DNA from: Microbacterium sp. SS28
Lineage (GTDB): Bacteria > Actinomycetota > Actinomycetes > Actinomycetales > Microbacteriaceae
Direction of reading: 5' to 3'
DNA: 64,000 bases
Assembly (NCBI RefSeq): GCF_022761035.1
Contig: NZ_JAKWJP010000006.1
Span: forward strand, 310,001 to 374,000
Below the pieces are notes generated by a model that did no database searches, was not told the DNA's origin, and saw only the letters and a list, made by a program, of their open reading frames with translations. The translations under genes were made by a program, and so were the position numbers. Shown here one piece after another: positions 48,918 through 57,185 of this stretch (position 1 is its first letter; each line of letters starts with the position of its first letter).

Positions 48918-49826
48918 TCAGCCACGCCAACCCGCCTGCACGAGAGCCTGCCTCACGAGGGCCACCGCCAGTCGTCCGTCGCCACGGAGATGCTGCTTGA
49001 CGATCTGCACCTGGCTCCATCCCAGCGCACGAAGGCTCGCGCGGCGCTCGACATCGCGAAAGTACTGATCGGCATCCTCGGCGTGCTGTCGGCCGTCGTA
49101 CTCCACGTCGACCTTCCATCGGACGAAGGCGAGATCCAGTACTGCGACAAGCACGCCTCGCTCGTCATGGACCACCCAGTTCAGATCGGGCTCAGGCAGT
49201 CCCGCGCGCGCAAGGACCAAGCGCAGCCGCGTCTCCTCTGACGATGCCGATCCGGCTCGCACGTCGAGCAGCGCACGCTCGAGGGCCCTGTGCCTCGGTC
49301 CCCGCATGGTGCGCGCCTCGTTCCGCAGCTCCTCGACCGTCGTCAGTCCCCCTCGTCCGACGATGAAGTCGGCCGCGGCGATGAGATCGTCGATCCGCCA
49401 CGATGTCGCGGCCTGGCGCCAGGCTCGAGCGGCACTCTCGACGCGAAACGACTCGATCACGACGGATGCGTCGTCCCGGGTCTGCAGCCTATGCCCAACG
49501 ATCCCGTCGATCCGCGGTTCTCGTGCGGGCCGGTGTGCGGAGACGTGGATCGCCACCCTGTGCGGAAAGCGCGGAGTCGGGACCCCGTGCAAGGCGAGCG
49601 CCGTCTCGTGGCTGTAGAACTGCCACGGCTTGAGTCGCGGCGCGTACTGCCGGCATCTCTCGAGCGTGTCGCGCGGGCCTTCTCCCTGCAGCTGTCGCAG
49701 TCCGCGGTATGGGATGACAAGATCCTTCGCGTCGAGTCGTCCCGCAGTGACGCCTGTGGCGAGCGCCTCATGGACGGAGAAGGATCTCCCGGACAGCGAG
49801 GGAGGCAGATCGGAGCGACGAGGCAT
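48918..49826 (-). CDS. AbiEi-like / DUF559 endonuclease-fold protein
   Basis: A 302-residue protein. Residues about 1-110 resemble the N-terminal part of AbiEi-type proteins (YRGLRQLQGEGP, PWQFYSHETALALHGVP, RIDGIVGHRLQ). Residues about 200-302 resemble the DUF559/Vsr-like nuclease fold: LNWVVHDERGVLVAVLDLAFVR then VDVEYDGRQH, which supply the D-E-D/H residues of that site, and a final LGWSQVQIVKQHLRGDGR. The ATG at 49826 is chosen because the longer frame reads through palindromic repeat C. No toxin partner is adjacent. Codon use is less GC-rich than neighbours, and it is flanked by two repeat pairs, so acquisition by transfer is likely. Function unknown. Confidence 0.72.
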   Translation of the reverse strand: MPRRSDLPPSLSGRSFSVHEALATGVTAGRLDAKDLVIPYRGLRQLQGEGPRDTLERCRQYAPRLKPWQFYSHETALALHGVPTPRFPHRVAIHVSAHRPAREPRIDGIVGHRLQTRDDASVVIESFRVESAARAWRQAATSWRIDDLIAAADFIVGRGGLTTVEELRNEARTMRGPRHRALERALLDVRAGSASSEETRLRLVLARAGLPEPDLNWVVHDERGVLVAVLDLAFVRWKVDVEYDGRQHAEDADQYFRDVERRASLRALGWSQVQIVKQHLRGDGRLAVALVRQALVQAGWRG

Positions 49827-49929
49827 CCTCGCACTCTGGTGCGCACTGCGGTGCGGTCGCCCGCACCAAATGCGATCTGTGGAGTCCCGTTGCCCGTCGC
49901 GCGCTGGGGAGAAGCCGCCGCTCAGATCC

Positions 49930-49982
49930 ATGTCCCACTTTGGCCGGACCACGGCCCTCGAGGTCCGGCCCAACTGGGACAC
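49930..49982. repeat. 53-bp palindromic repeat, copy C
   Basis: Begins ATGTCCCACTTTGGCCGGAC; arms match at 18 of 21. It lies upstream of the start of the gene at 49826. Confidence 0.9.
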
Positions 49983-50034
49983 GCCAATCCCGCCTCGCAT
50001 GTCCTCCTAGGACGCGATCCCTCCGCCGTGGACG

Positions 50035-50087
50035 ATGTCCCACTTCGGCCGGACCCCGGAGGGCGACGTCCAGCCCAAGTGGGACAC
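50035..50087. repeat. 53-bp palindromic repeat, copy D
   Basis: Begins ATGTCCCACTTCGGCCGGAC; arms match at 17 of 21. It is 105 bases after copy C and 11 bases from the add stop codon, where it could also act as a terminator. Confidence 0.9.
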
Positions 50088-50098
50088 GAACAGCAGGA

Positions 50099-51214
50099 TC
50101 AGGCGTCGAAGCCCTCGGCGATGATGTCGATGAGCTCCTCGCGGTCCTCGACCGGCAGGAACGAGCCGGCCGCGGCGTTCAGCTGGAACGTCTCGAGGTC
50201 GTCGAGGTCGTACTCGAAGGTCTCGGCGAGCAGCGCGAGCTCGCGCGTGATCGACGTGCGACTCATCGTGCGGTTGTCGACGTTCACCGTGACGCAGAAC
50301 CCGAGCTGGTACAGCAGGTCGAAGGGGTGATCCTCGAGCGTCGTCCCCCAGCGCTCGATCGCGCCCGTCTGGAGGTTCGACGACGGCGACAGCTCGAGCG
50401 GGATCTCGCGATCGCGCACCCAGCGGGCGAGGTCGCCGAACGTCACGAACACCTCTTCGTCCTCGCGCGAGACGACCTCGAGGTCCTCGGCGAGGCGCAC
50501 GCCGTGGCCGAGCCGCAGCGCGCGCCCGTCGAGCAGCGCCGAGCGAATCGAGTCGAGGCCCGCCGCCTCACCGGCGTGGACGGTCACGGGGAAGAACTCC
50601 GACGCGAGATAGTCGAAGGCCGCCTTGTGGTTCGAGGCGGGGAAGCCGTCCTCGGGGCCCGCGATGTCGAAGCCGACCGCCCCGCGACCGCGGAAGTCGA
50701 CAGCGAGGCGCGCGATCTCGAGCGACCGGTCGGTGTGCCGCATCGCCGTGATGAGCTGACCGGTCCGGATGTCGCGACCCGCGCGATCGGCGGCGTCTTC
50801 GGCCTCCTCGATACCCTCCTGGACCGCCTCGACGGCCTCCTCGAGCGTGAGGCCGCGCGAGAGGTGCTGCTCGGGAGCCCACCGCACCTCGCCGTAGACG
50901 ACGCCGTCGGCGACGAGGTCCTCGACGAACTCGCGCGCGACGCGACGCAGTCCGCCGGCGGTCTGCATGACGGCCGTCGTCAGGTCGAACGTCTTGAGGT
51001 ACTCCACGAGCGAGCCCGAGTCGCTCTTCTCGGCGAACCACTCGCCGAGGGACTCGGCGTCGTTCGTCGGCACCTCGAGGCCGATCTCGTCGGCGAGCTC
51101 GATGATCGTGCCGGGCCGCACGCCGCCGTCGAGGTGATCGTGCAGCGACACCTTGGGCAGGCTCCGGATCGAGACTCCCTGAAGGACGGCGTCGCCGTTC
51201 TGGTCGATGGGCAT
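50099..51214 (-). CDS. add: Adenosine deaminase
   Basis: Converts adenosine to inosine, which PunA can then cleave. The 371 residues are typical. SLHDHLDGGVRPG near 22 supplies two Zn-binding His, VTVHAGEAAG near 213 another His and the catalytic Glu, RLGHGVRL near 238, and SPSSNLQTG and VNVDNRTMS near 290 and 325, the last with the metal Asp. The ATG at 51214 follows GAGGAG. It is the last gene of the nucleoside operon, and lies in the same order (cdd, deoA, add) as in M. tuberculosis. Confidence 0.95.
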   Translation of the reverse strand: MPIDQNGDAVLQGVSIRSLPKVSLHDHLDGGVRPGTIIELADEIGLEVPTNDAESLGEWFAEKSDSGSLVEYLKTFDLTTAVMQTAGGLRRVAREFVEDLVADGVVYGEVRWAPEQHLSRGLTLEEAVEAVQEGIEEAEDAADRAGRDIRTGQLITAMRHTDRSLEIARLAVDFRGRGAVGFDIAGPEDGFPASNHKAAFDYLASEFFPVTVHAGEAAGLDSIRSALLDGRALRLGHGVRLAEDLEVVSREDEEVFVTFGDLARWVRDREIPLELSPSSNLQTGAIERWGTTLEDHPFDLLYQLGFCVTVNVDNRTMSRTSITRELALLAETFEYDLDDLETFQLNAAAGSFLPVEDREELIDIIAEGFDA

Positions 51215-51273
51215 GTGAGGCTCCTCGGTGGTTCGAAGGGGAATCGGGATGCTGGAGGCGCGCGCCGGGCCGG

Positions 51274-52581
51274 TCAGGCCGTGATGCGCTCGAGCACGAG
51301 AGGGGTCGGGACGGGCGGCTCGGCGCCGATCTGCCACGACCCTTGGACAGCAGCGAGCGCCCGGTCGAACCGAGACGCATCCTGCCCGAGCAAGGTGAAC
51401 AGCGGCTGACCTGCCGAGATCGCATCGCCGGGCTTGACGTGCAGGTCGATGCCCGCGGCGTGCAGGACGGGGTCCTGCGCACGGGCGCGGCCCGCGCCGA
51501 GACGCCAGGCGGCGATGCCGAACGGCAGCGCCTCCATGCGGGTGACGAACCCGTCGGCGTCGGCCGTGACGGTGTGGGTCTCATTCGGAGCGGGGAGCGC
51601 GGCATCCGGATTCCCGCCCTGCGCGTGGATCATGGCGCGCCAGGAATCCATCGCGCGCCCGTCGGCGAGTGCCTTCTCGACGTCGGCGTCGGGCTGGCCC
51701 GCGAGGGCGAGCATCTCGCGCGCGAGCGCCACCGTGAGCTCGACGACGTCCGCCGGACCGCCGCCCGCGAGCACCTCGACGGACTCGCGCACCTCGTTGG
51801 CGTTGCCGATCGCGAGGCCCAGCGGCGTGTTCATGTCGGTGAGGAGGGCCGTCGTCGCAACGCCCGAGTCGGTGCCGAGCGCGACCATCGTGCGGGCGAG
51901 CTCGCGTGCGCGGTCGACGTCGCGCATGAAGGCGCCCGAGCCGAACTTGACGTCGAGCACGAGCGAGTCGGTGCCCTCGGCGATCTTCTTGGACATGATG
52001 CTCGAGGCGATGAGCGGGATCGCCTCGACGGTGCCCGTGACGTCGCGCAGCGCGTACAGGCGCTTGTCGGCGGGCGCGAGGCCCGATCCTGCGGCGCAGA
52101 TGACGGCGCCGACATCCCGCAGCTGCGCGACGAGCTCGTCGTTGGTGAGCGCGGCGCGCCACCCCGGGATGGACTCGAGCTTGTCGAGCGTGCCGCCCGT
52201 GTGACCGAGGCCGCGGCCCGACAGCTGCGGCACGGCGACGCCGAACGACGCGACGAGGGGCGCGAGCGGCAGCGTGATCTTGTCGCCGACACCACCGGTC
52301 GAGTGCTTGTCGACGGTCGGCTTGCCGAGCCCCGCGAAGCTCATGCGCTCACCTGAGGCGATCATCGCGTCGGTCATGACGCGGATCTCGTCGCGCTGCA
52401 TGCCGTTGAGCAGCACAGCCATCGCGAAGGCCGCCATCTGCGAATCGGCGACGTACTCGCGCGTGTAGGCGTCGATCATCCAGCGCAGCGCGTCCTCGGG
52501 GACTGCTCCTCCGTCGCGCTTGAGGCGGATGACGTCGACCGCGTCGAAGGGTTCGACCCGTTCGGATGCGGGGTCGGTCAT
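51274..52581 (-). CDS. deoA: Thymidine phosphorylase
   Basis: Cleaves thymidine and related pyrimidine deoxynucleosides with phosphate. The 435-residue family has the N-terminal helical region, the phosphate loop TVDKHSTGGVGDKITLPLAP near 80, SGRGLGHTGGTLDKLESIPG near 115, LVLDVKFGSGAF near 203 and a C-terminal domain. The ATG at 52581 overlaps the cdd stop by four bases (ATGA), so the two are translationally coupled. Products feed pentose phosphate metabolism. Confidence 0.96.
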   Translation of the reverse strand: MTDPASERVEPFDAVDVIRLKRDGGAVPEDALRWMIDAYTREYVADSQMAAFAMAVLLNGMQRDEIRVMTDAMIASGERMSFAGLGKPTVDKHSTGGVGDKITLPLAPLVASFGVAVPQLSGRGLGHTGGTLDKLESIPGWRAALTNDELVAQLRDVGAVICAAGSGLAPADKRLYALRDVTGTVEAIPLIASSIMSKKIAEGTDSLVLDVKFGSGAFMRDVDRARELARTMVALGTDSGVATTALLTDMNTPLGLAIGNANEVRESVEVLAGGGPADVVELTVALAREMLALAGQPDADVEKALADGRAMDSWRAMIHAQGGNPDAALPAPNETHTVTADADGFVTRMEALPFGIAAWRLGAGRARAQDPVLHAAGIDLHVKPGDAISAGQPLFTLLGQDASRFDRALAAVQGSWQIGAEPPVPTPLVLERITA

Positions 52582-52979
52582 CGCGAGACCTCCTCGAGGT
52601 CTCGCGGACCGAAGGCGTCCGGCAGCACTTCGTCGATCGTGCGGATGCCCGAGACCGTCTCGAGCAGCATCCCGGGAAGCGCGTGCTCGTAGAGAAGCTG
52701 GCGGCAGCGCCCGCACGGCATGATCGTCTCGCCGTCGTTGTTGACGCACACGAATGCGACGAGCCGCCCGCCCCCAGACATGTGGAGCTCCGAGACGAGC
52801 CCGCACTCGGCGCACAGCGTCACCCCGTACGACGCGTTCTCGACGTTGCAGCCCTGGATGATGCGGCCGTCCGACACGAGCGCCGCAGCGCCCACTCGGT
52901 AGCGCGAATAGGGCGCGTACGCCCGTTGCATGGCCTCGGTCGCGGCAGCCCGCAGCTCGTCCCAATCGATGTCGGTCAC
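52578..52979 (-). CDS. cdd: Cytidine deaminase
   Basis: Converts cytidine and deoxycytidine to uridine and deoxyuridine. The 133 residues fit the tetrameric class; CNVENASYGVTLCAECGL near 54 has the Cys-Ala-Glu active site and MPCGRCRQLLYEHA near 91 the other two Zn cysteines. GTG at 52979 is favoured by AAGGGG eight bases upstream; another GTG at 52988 overlaps the permease stop. It lies between the transporter genes and deoA. Confidence 0.95.
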   Translation of the reverse strand: MTDIDWDELRAAATEAMQRAYAPYSRYRVGAAALVSDGRIIQGCNVENASYGVTLCAECGLVSELHMSGGGRLVAFVCVNNDGETIMPCGRCRQLLYEHALPGMLLETVSGIRTIDEVLPDAFGPRDLEEVSR

Positions 52980-52984
52980 GCGAC

Positions 52985-54274
52985 TCACCCCTTGATGTAC
53001 GGTTTGCCGTCCGCGGCGGGAGCTCTCGACTTCCCGACGACGCCGGCGACGACGAAGATGGTGACGACGTACGGCAGCATGAGCATGAACTCGCTCGGCA
53101 CCGGCGAGCCGATGATGTTGAGCGTGTTCTGGAGGCTCGACGCGAATCCGAACAGCAGGGCGGCGAGTGTCGCCTTGATCGGGTCCCACTGACCGAAGAT
53201 GACGGCTGCGAGCGCGATGAAGCCGGCCCCCGCCGTCATCTCCTTGTTGAACGCGATCCCGTTGCCGATCGTGAAGACGGTGCCGCCGATCCCGGCGATC
53301 GCACCCGCGAGCAGGACGTTCCAGAAGCGCGTCGCGTTGACCTTGATGCCGACGGTGTCGGCGGCCTGGGGGTGCTCGCCGACGGCGCGAAGGCGCAGAC
53401 CCCAGCGGGTGTGGAACATCCCCACGTAGACCGCCGCCACGGCGACGTACACGAGGTACACGATGATCGTCTGGCGGAAGAAGACAGGACCGATGACGGG
53501 GATCTCGCTCAGAAGGGGGATCGGGATGCGCGGGAATCTCGGCGGCGCGTTGAGCTGCGCGGCGTTGGGCTGCAGCACCTGTGTGAAGAAGAAGCTCGTG
53601 AGGCCCGTCACGAGCACATTGAGGACGACGCCGATGATGACCTGGTCGACGAGGTACTTGATGGCGAACGCCGCGAGCACGGACGCGACGAGAACCCCGG
53701 CGAACGCGGCCGCCAGGAGCCCGAGGATGGGCTGGCCTGTGATCGTCGCGACGATGGAGGCGGTGAAGGCCCCTGCGAGCAGCTGCCCTTCGATCGCGAT
53801 GTTGACGATGCCGGCGCGTTCGCCGATGACGCCGCCGAGCGCGCCGTAGATGAGCGGGATGGCGAGCCCGAGCGACCCCGCCAAGAGTGCGGTGACGGGA
53901 ATCGTCGCCTCCGCGGCGGCCCACGTCAGGAAGCCGAAGACGCCGACGAGGACGTACACGATCGTCACCCACAGGGGCGTACGGCCGCCCGCCCGCACGA
54001 AATACGCGGCGGCGAGGGTCAGGAGCACGAGCACGACGAAGCAGATCCATGCCGTCGTCATGACGGGCACAGCGACATCGGGAAGCTGGATCGCGTCGGC
54101 GTCGGTCGACAGGCGGAAGGTCGTCACGCCCTCCCGCGGCGCGAGCACCAGCAGCAGACCGTAGAGGGCCGTGAAGACGAGCAGTGCGATCGGCGTCTTC
54201 CAGCTGCGGATGACGGTCCTCTCGGTCGCCGCGGGCGGCATGAGTCCCTCGACGGAGACACGCGGCGATGTCAC
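52985..54274 (-). CDS. Nucleoside ABC transporter permease (second subunit)
   Basis: A 429-residue permease of the BPD_transp_2 type, with ten or so hydrophobic segments. The central PLIYGALGGVIGERAGIVNIAIEGQLL stretch near 145 (the NIAIEG signature) and GLRLRAVGEHPQAADTVGIKV near 305 are characteristic of nucleoside permeases (NupQ/YufQ). GTG overlaps the other permease by four bases. It pairs with that subunit and the ATPase to import nucleosides delivered by the BMP lipoprotein. Confidence 0.93.
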   Translation of the reverse strand: MTSPRVSVEGLMPPAATERTVIRSWKTPIALLVFTALYGLLLVLAPREGVTTFRLSTDADAIQLPDVAVPVMTTAWICFVVLVLLTLAAAYFVRAGGRTPLWVTIVYVLVGVFGFLTWAAAEATIPVTALLAGSLGLAIPLIYGALGGVIGERAGIVNIAIEGQLLAGAFTASIVATITGQPILGLLAAAFAGVLVASVLAAFAIKYLVDQVIIGVVLNVLVTGLTSFFFTQVLQPNAAQLNAPPRFPRIPIPLLSEIPVIGPVFFRQTIIVYLVYVAVAAVYVGMFHTRWGLRLRAVGEHPQAADTVGIKVNATRFWNVLLAGAIAGIGGTVFTIGNGIAFNKEMTAGAGFIALAAVIFGQWDPIKATLAALLFGFASSLQNTLNIIGSPVPSEFMLMLPYVVTIFVVAGVVGKSRAPAADGKPYIKG

Positions 54275-55551
54275 TTGGACACCCCCTCGAGCTGGACGTC
54301 GGCCTTGACCTCCGCCTTGAGCGCCTTCCGTCGCGCCTTCTCCGCCCTGCGCCGGTCGCGCTCGGGCGACGGCAGGAAGAAGATCGTCCGCACGAGCGGC
54401 GGCGCGGCGATGAACAGGACGATGAGCGCCTGCACGACCGTCACGATCTCGATCGGGATCTGCTGCGACGCCTGCATCGAGAAGCCGCCGGCCTTGAACG
54501 CGCCGAAGAGGATGCCGGCCGCGAACGTGCCCCACGCCGTCGATCGGCCGAGGAGCGCGACCGTGATCGCGTCGAATCCGATGCCCGCATCGATGTCGGC
54601 TCCGAAGCCGGTCGTGACCGTGCCGAGCACCTGGTGGACGCCCGCGAGGCCGACGAGGGCGCCGGAGATCAGCATCCCGTAGAGGTACATCCTCTTGACG
54701 TTGATGCCCGCGACGCGCGCGGCGTTCGGGTTCACCCCGACGGCGCGGAATTTGAACCCGAGGCTCGAGCGGTTGAGGATCCACGCCACCAGGAAGGTCG
54801 CCGCGACCGAGAGGATGAATCCGAAGTGAAGGTTGAACTGCGGACCGAGCAGCTCGGGGAACACCGCCGTGTCTTTCATGGGCGGCGTCTTCGGGGTGTT
54901 GGTCCCCGGCGCCTGGAGCAGACCCTCCGTGCGCAGCATCCAGGCCACCAGGTAGTAGGCGATGTAGTTGAGCATGATGGTCACGATGACCTCGTGCGCG
55001 CCCGTCTGCGCCTTGAGGAAGCCCGCGATGCCCGCCCACAGGGAACCGGCGATGAGGCCTGCGATCAGCGCGAGGATCATGTGCAGCGGGAATGGCATGT
55101 CGAAGGCGAAGCCGACGTAACCGGCCGCCGCCGCCGCGAGGAGCATCTGGCCGCGGCCGCCGATGTTGAACATGCCGATGCGGAATGCGAGCGCGACGCC
55201 GAGACCGGCCGCGATGAGCGGAGTCGCGAAGGTGAGCGTCTCGGTCAGGGGCCGGATCGCACGGGCGAACGTCGGCGCCCCGAAGTTGTAGATCGCACCC
55301 TGGAACAGCGCGCTGTACGCCCCCCACACGGCATCCCAGCTCGCGGCGAGCGTGTCGCCGGGGCGCGCGAAGAAGTACTTCGCGGCCGCCTGGACGTCTT
55401 CGTCCGTCGCCGCGATGAGGATGCCGCCTCCGATGAAGGCGAGGAGCACGGCGAGCACCGAGATGATGGCATTGCCCTGGGTGATCTTGAGGAAGGTCTG
55501 ATGCCACCTCGACGGCGGCGGAGCCTCGGTCGGCTCGGACGGCGTGCTCAC
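54271..55551 (-). CDS. Nucleoside ABC transporter permease (first subunit)
   Basis: A 426-residue membrane subunit of the NupP/YufP type. FATPLIAAGLGVALAFRIGMFNIGGRGQML near 117 is the counterpart of the NIAIEG region; LGFKFRAVGVNPNAARVAGI near 268 is the coupling loop for the ATPase. The last 40 residues are Lys/Arg-rich (RRRAEKARRKALKAEVK) and lie in the cytoplasm. The start is GTG overlapping the ATPase stop by four bases. Confidence 0.93.
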   Translation of the reverse strand: MSTPSEPTEAPPPSRWHQTFLKITQGNAIISVLAVLLAFIGGGILIAATDEDVQAAAKYFFARPGDTLAASWDAVWGAYSALFQGAIYNFGAPTFARAIRPLTETLTFATPLIAAGLGVALAFRIGMFNIGGRGQMLLAAAAAGYVGFAFDMPFPLHMILALIAGLIAGSLWAGIAGFLKAQTGAHEVIVTIMLNYIAYYLVAWMLRTEGLLQAPGTNTPKTPPMKDTAVFPELLGPQFNLHFGFILSVAATFLVAWILNRSSLGFKFRAVGVNPNAARVAGINVKRMYLYGMLISGALVGLAGVHQVLGTVTTGFGADIDAGIGFDAITVALLGRSTAWGTFAAGILFGAFKAGGFSMQASQQIPIEIVTVVQALIVLFIAAPPLVRTIFFLPSPERDRRRAEKARRKALKAEVKADVQLEGVSK

Positions 55552-57068
55552 GCGGCGGCCCCTTCCCCAGCGGGGGTCTCGCCCGCCATCATCAGTCCGA
55601 GCACTTCGCGCGGGGTGTCGCCCGGAACGATCCCGACGATCCTGCCGCGATACATCACCATGATGCGGTCGGCGAGCGCGGCGACCTCGTCGAGCTCGGT
55701 CGAGACGACGATGACGGGCACGCCTTCGTCGCGCGTCGCGACGATGCGCTTGTGGATGAACTCGATGGAGCCGACGTCGACGCCGCGCGTCGGCTGGGCC
55801 GCGACGAGCAGCGAAAGGTCGCGGCTGAGCTCGCGCGCGAGCACGACCTTCTGCTGATTGCCGCCGGACAGCGCGCTGACCGGGCTCTCGATGCCCTGCG
55901 CGCGGACGTCGAACTCGGTGAACTTCTCCTGCGCGAACGCCGCGAGCGTGCGCCGCTGCAGGGTCCAGGACCTCACGAAGGGCGCTCCGCTGGAACGATC
56001 GAGCATGAGGTTCTCGGCGATCGTGAACTTTCCGACCAGCCCGTCCTCGTTGCGGTCCTCCGGCACGAAGCCGACGCCGTCGTCGAGGATGTGTCGCACG
56101 CTCTTGCCGACGAGCTCCTCGCCGTCGAGGGTGATCGACCCGCGGACGCGGTCCTGCAACCCGATGAGGGCCTCGGTGAGCTCGGTCTGGCCATTGCCCT
56201 GAACCCCCGCGACGGCGAGGATCTCTCCGCCGCGCACGTCGAAGCTGATGTCATTGACGACGAGCTGTCCGAGCGGGTCGATGACGGTGAGCCCCTCGAC
56301 CACGAGTCCTCGGTCGTTCGGCTCGGGTGGAGCCTTGTGCACCGTGAGTTCGACCGCTCGACCCACCATCATCGAGGCGAGCTCGGCGTTCGAGGCGGTC
56401 GGCGATGCCTCGCCCACGACCTTGCCGAGCCGGATGACGGTGATGCGGTCGGCGACTTCGCGCACTTCGCGCAGCTTGTGGGTGATGAAGACGATGGATG
56501 CCCCGGACGCCTTGAGCTGGCGCATGATCTCCATGAGCTCGTCGGTCTCCTGCGGCGTGAGGACCGCCGTCGGCTCGTCGAACACGAGCACCTTCGCGTC
56601 GCGGGACAGCGCCTTGATGATCTCCACCCGCTGCTGCACGCCGACCGGCAGATCCTCGACGACGGCGTCGGGGTCGAGGTGGAAGCCGAAGCGCTGCGAG
56701 ATCTCGCGGACGCGCTCGCGCGCCGCCGCCACATCGAGCAGCCCGCCGGCGCGGGTCGACTCGTGGCCGAGCATCACGTTCTCGGCGACGGTGAAGACGG
56801 GGATGAGCATGAAGTGCTGGTGCACCATGCCGATCCCGGCGCGCATCGCGTCGCCGGGGCCCTGGAAGTTCTGCACGTGGTCGTCGAGCAGGATGACGCC
56901 CTCGTCGGCGGTGTACAAGCCGTAAAGGACGTTCATGAGCGTCGACTTGCCCGCCCCGTTCTCGCCCAGCAAGCAGTGGATCTCGCCCGGCTCGACGACG
57001 AGATCGATGTGGTCGTTTGCGACGAGGGTGCCGAACCGCTTGGTGATCCCGCGGAGTTCGAGCTTCAT
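55548..57068 (-). CDS. Nucleoside ABC transporter ATPase (two fused NBDs)
   Basis: A 506-residue protein with two nucleotide-binding domains. The first has LLGENGAGKSTLMNVLYG near 34, Q-loop VHQHFMLI near 86, the signature LPVGVQQRVEI near 145 and the Walker B VLVFDEPT near 163. The second has a degenerate Walker A (GVQGNGQTEL, without the Lys) near 293, LSGGNQQKVVLARELS near 410 and VAAQPTRGVD near 432. This asymmetry is typical of ATPases that pair with BMP lipoproteins. It has an own leaderless -10 box and starts after a strong terminator. Confidence 0.95.
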   Translation of the reverse strand: MKLELRGITKRFGTLVANDHIDLVVEPGEIHCLLGENGAGKSTLMNVLYGLYTADEGVILLDDHVQNFQGPGDAMRAGIGMVHQHFMLIPVFTVAENVMLGHESTRAGGLLDVAAARERVREISQRFGFHLDPDAVVEDLPVGVQQRVEIIKALSRDAKVLVFDEPTAVLTPQETDELMEIMRQLKASGASIVFITHKLREVREVADRITVIRLGKVVGEASPTASNAELASMMVGRAVELTVHKAPPEPNDRGLVVEGLTVIDPLGQLVVNDISFDVRGGEILAVAGVQGNGQTELTEALIGLQDRVRGSITLDGEELVGKSVRHILDDGVGFVPEDRNEDGLVGKFTIAENLMLDRSSGAPFVRSWTLQRRTLAAFAQEKFTEFDVRAQGIESPVSALSGGNQQKVVLARELSRDLSLLVAAQPTRGVDVGSIEFIHKRIVATRDEGVPVIVVSTELDEVAALADRIMVMYRGRIVGIVPGDTPREVLGLMMAGETPAGEGAAA

Positions 57069-57075
57069 GGTGCCG

Positions 57076-57081
57076 ATCCTA
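57076..57081 (-). promoter_or_regulatory. -10 box for the transporter ATPase
   Basis: Reading leftward, TAGGAT ends seven bases before the ATG at 57068, giving a second promoter inside the nucleoside block. Confidence 0.5.
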
Positions 57082-57141
57082 GTGAGAGGGGACGCGGCGG
57101 CGCACGGGACGTGTGCGGCGATCGCCGGGGTCCAGACAGGC

Positions 57142-57175
57142 GTGGGGGGAGGCCGGCGAACCGGCCTCCCCCCAC
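57142..57175. terminator. Perfect 15-bp stem terminator after the BMP lipoprotein gene
   Basis: GTGGGGGGAGGCCGG, a CGAA loop and CCGGCCTCCCCCCAC form a perfect stem. It lies 10 bases after the stop of the lipoprotein gene (leftward) and has no U tract. It should reduce read-through into the ATPase and permeases. Confidence 0.8.
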
Positions 57176-57185
57176 ATTCAGTGGA

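Noticed and set aside
48918..49826. Antitoxin of a complete toxin-antitoxin pair.
   Set aside because: AbiEi-like N-terminus alone; no AbiEii-type nucleotidyltransferase adjacent on either side.
48918..50000. A longer start for the DUF559 gene at 50000.
   Set aside because: The extra 58 codons read through palindromic repeat C, so they are not conserved coding sequence.
48755..50087. CRISPR array.
   Set aside because: Four 53-bp palindromes with irregular spacing (92, 1083 and 105 bases between starts) and a gene between; no short unique spacers or cas genes.
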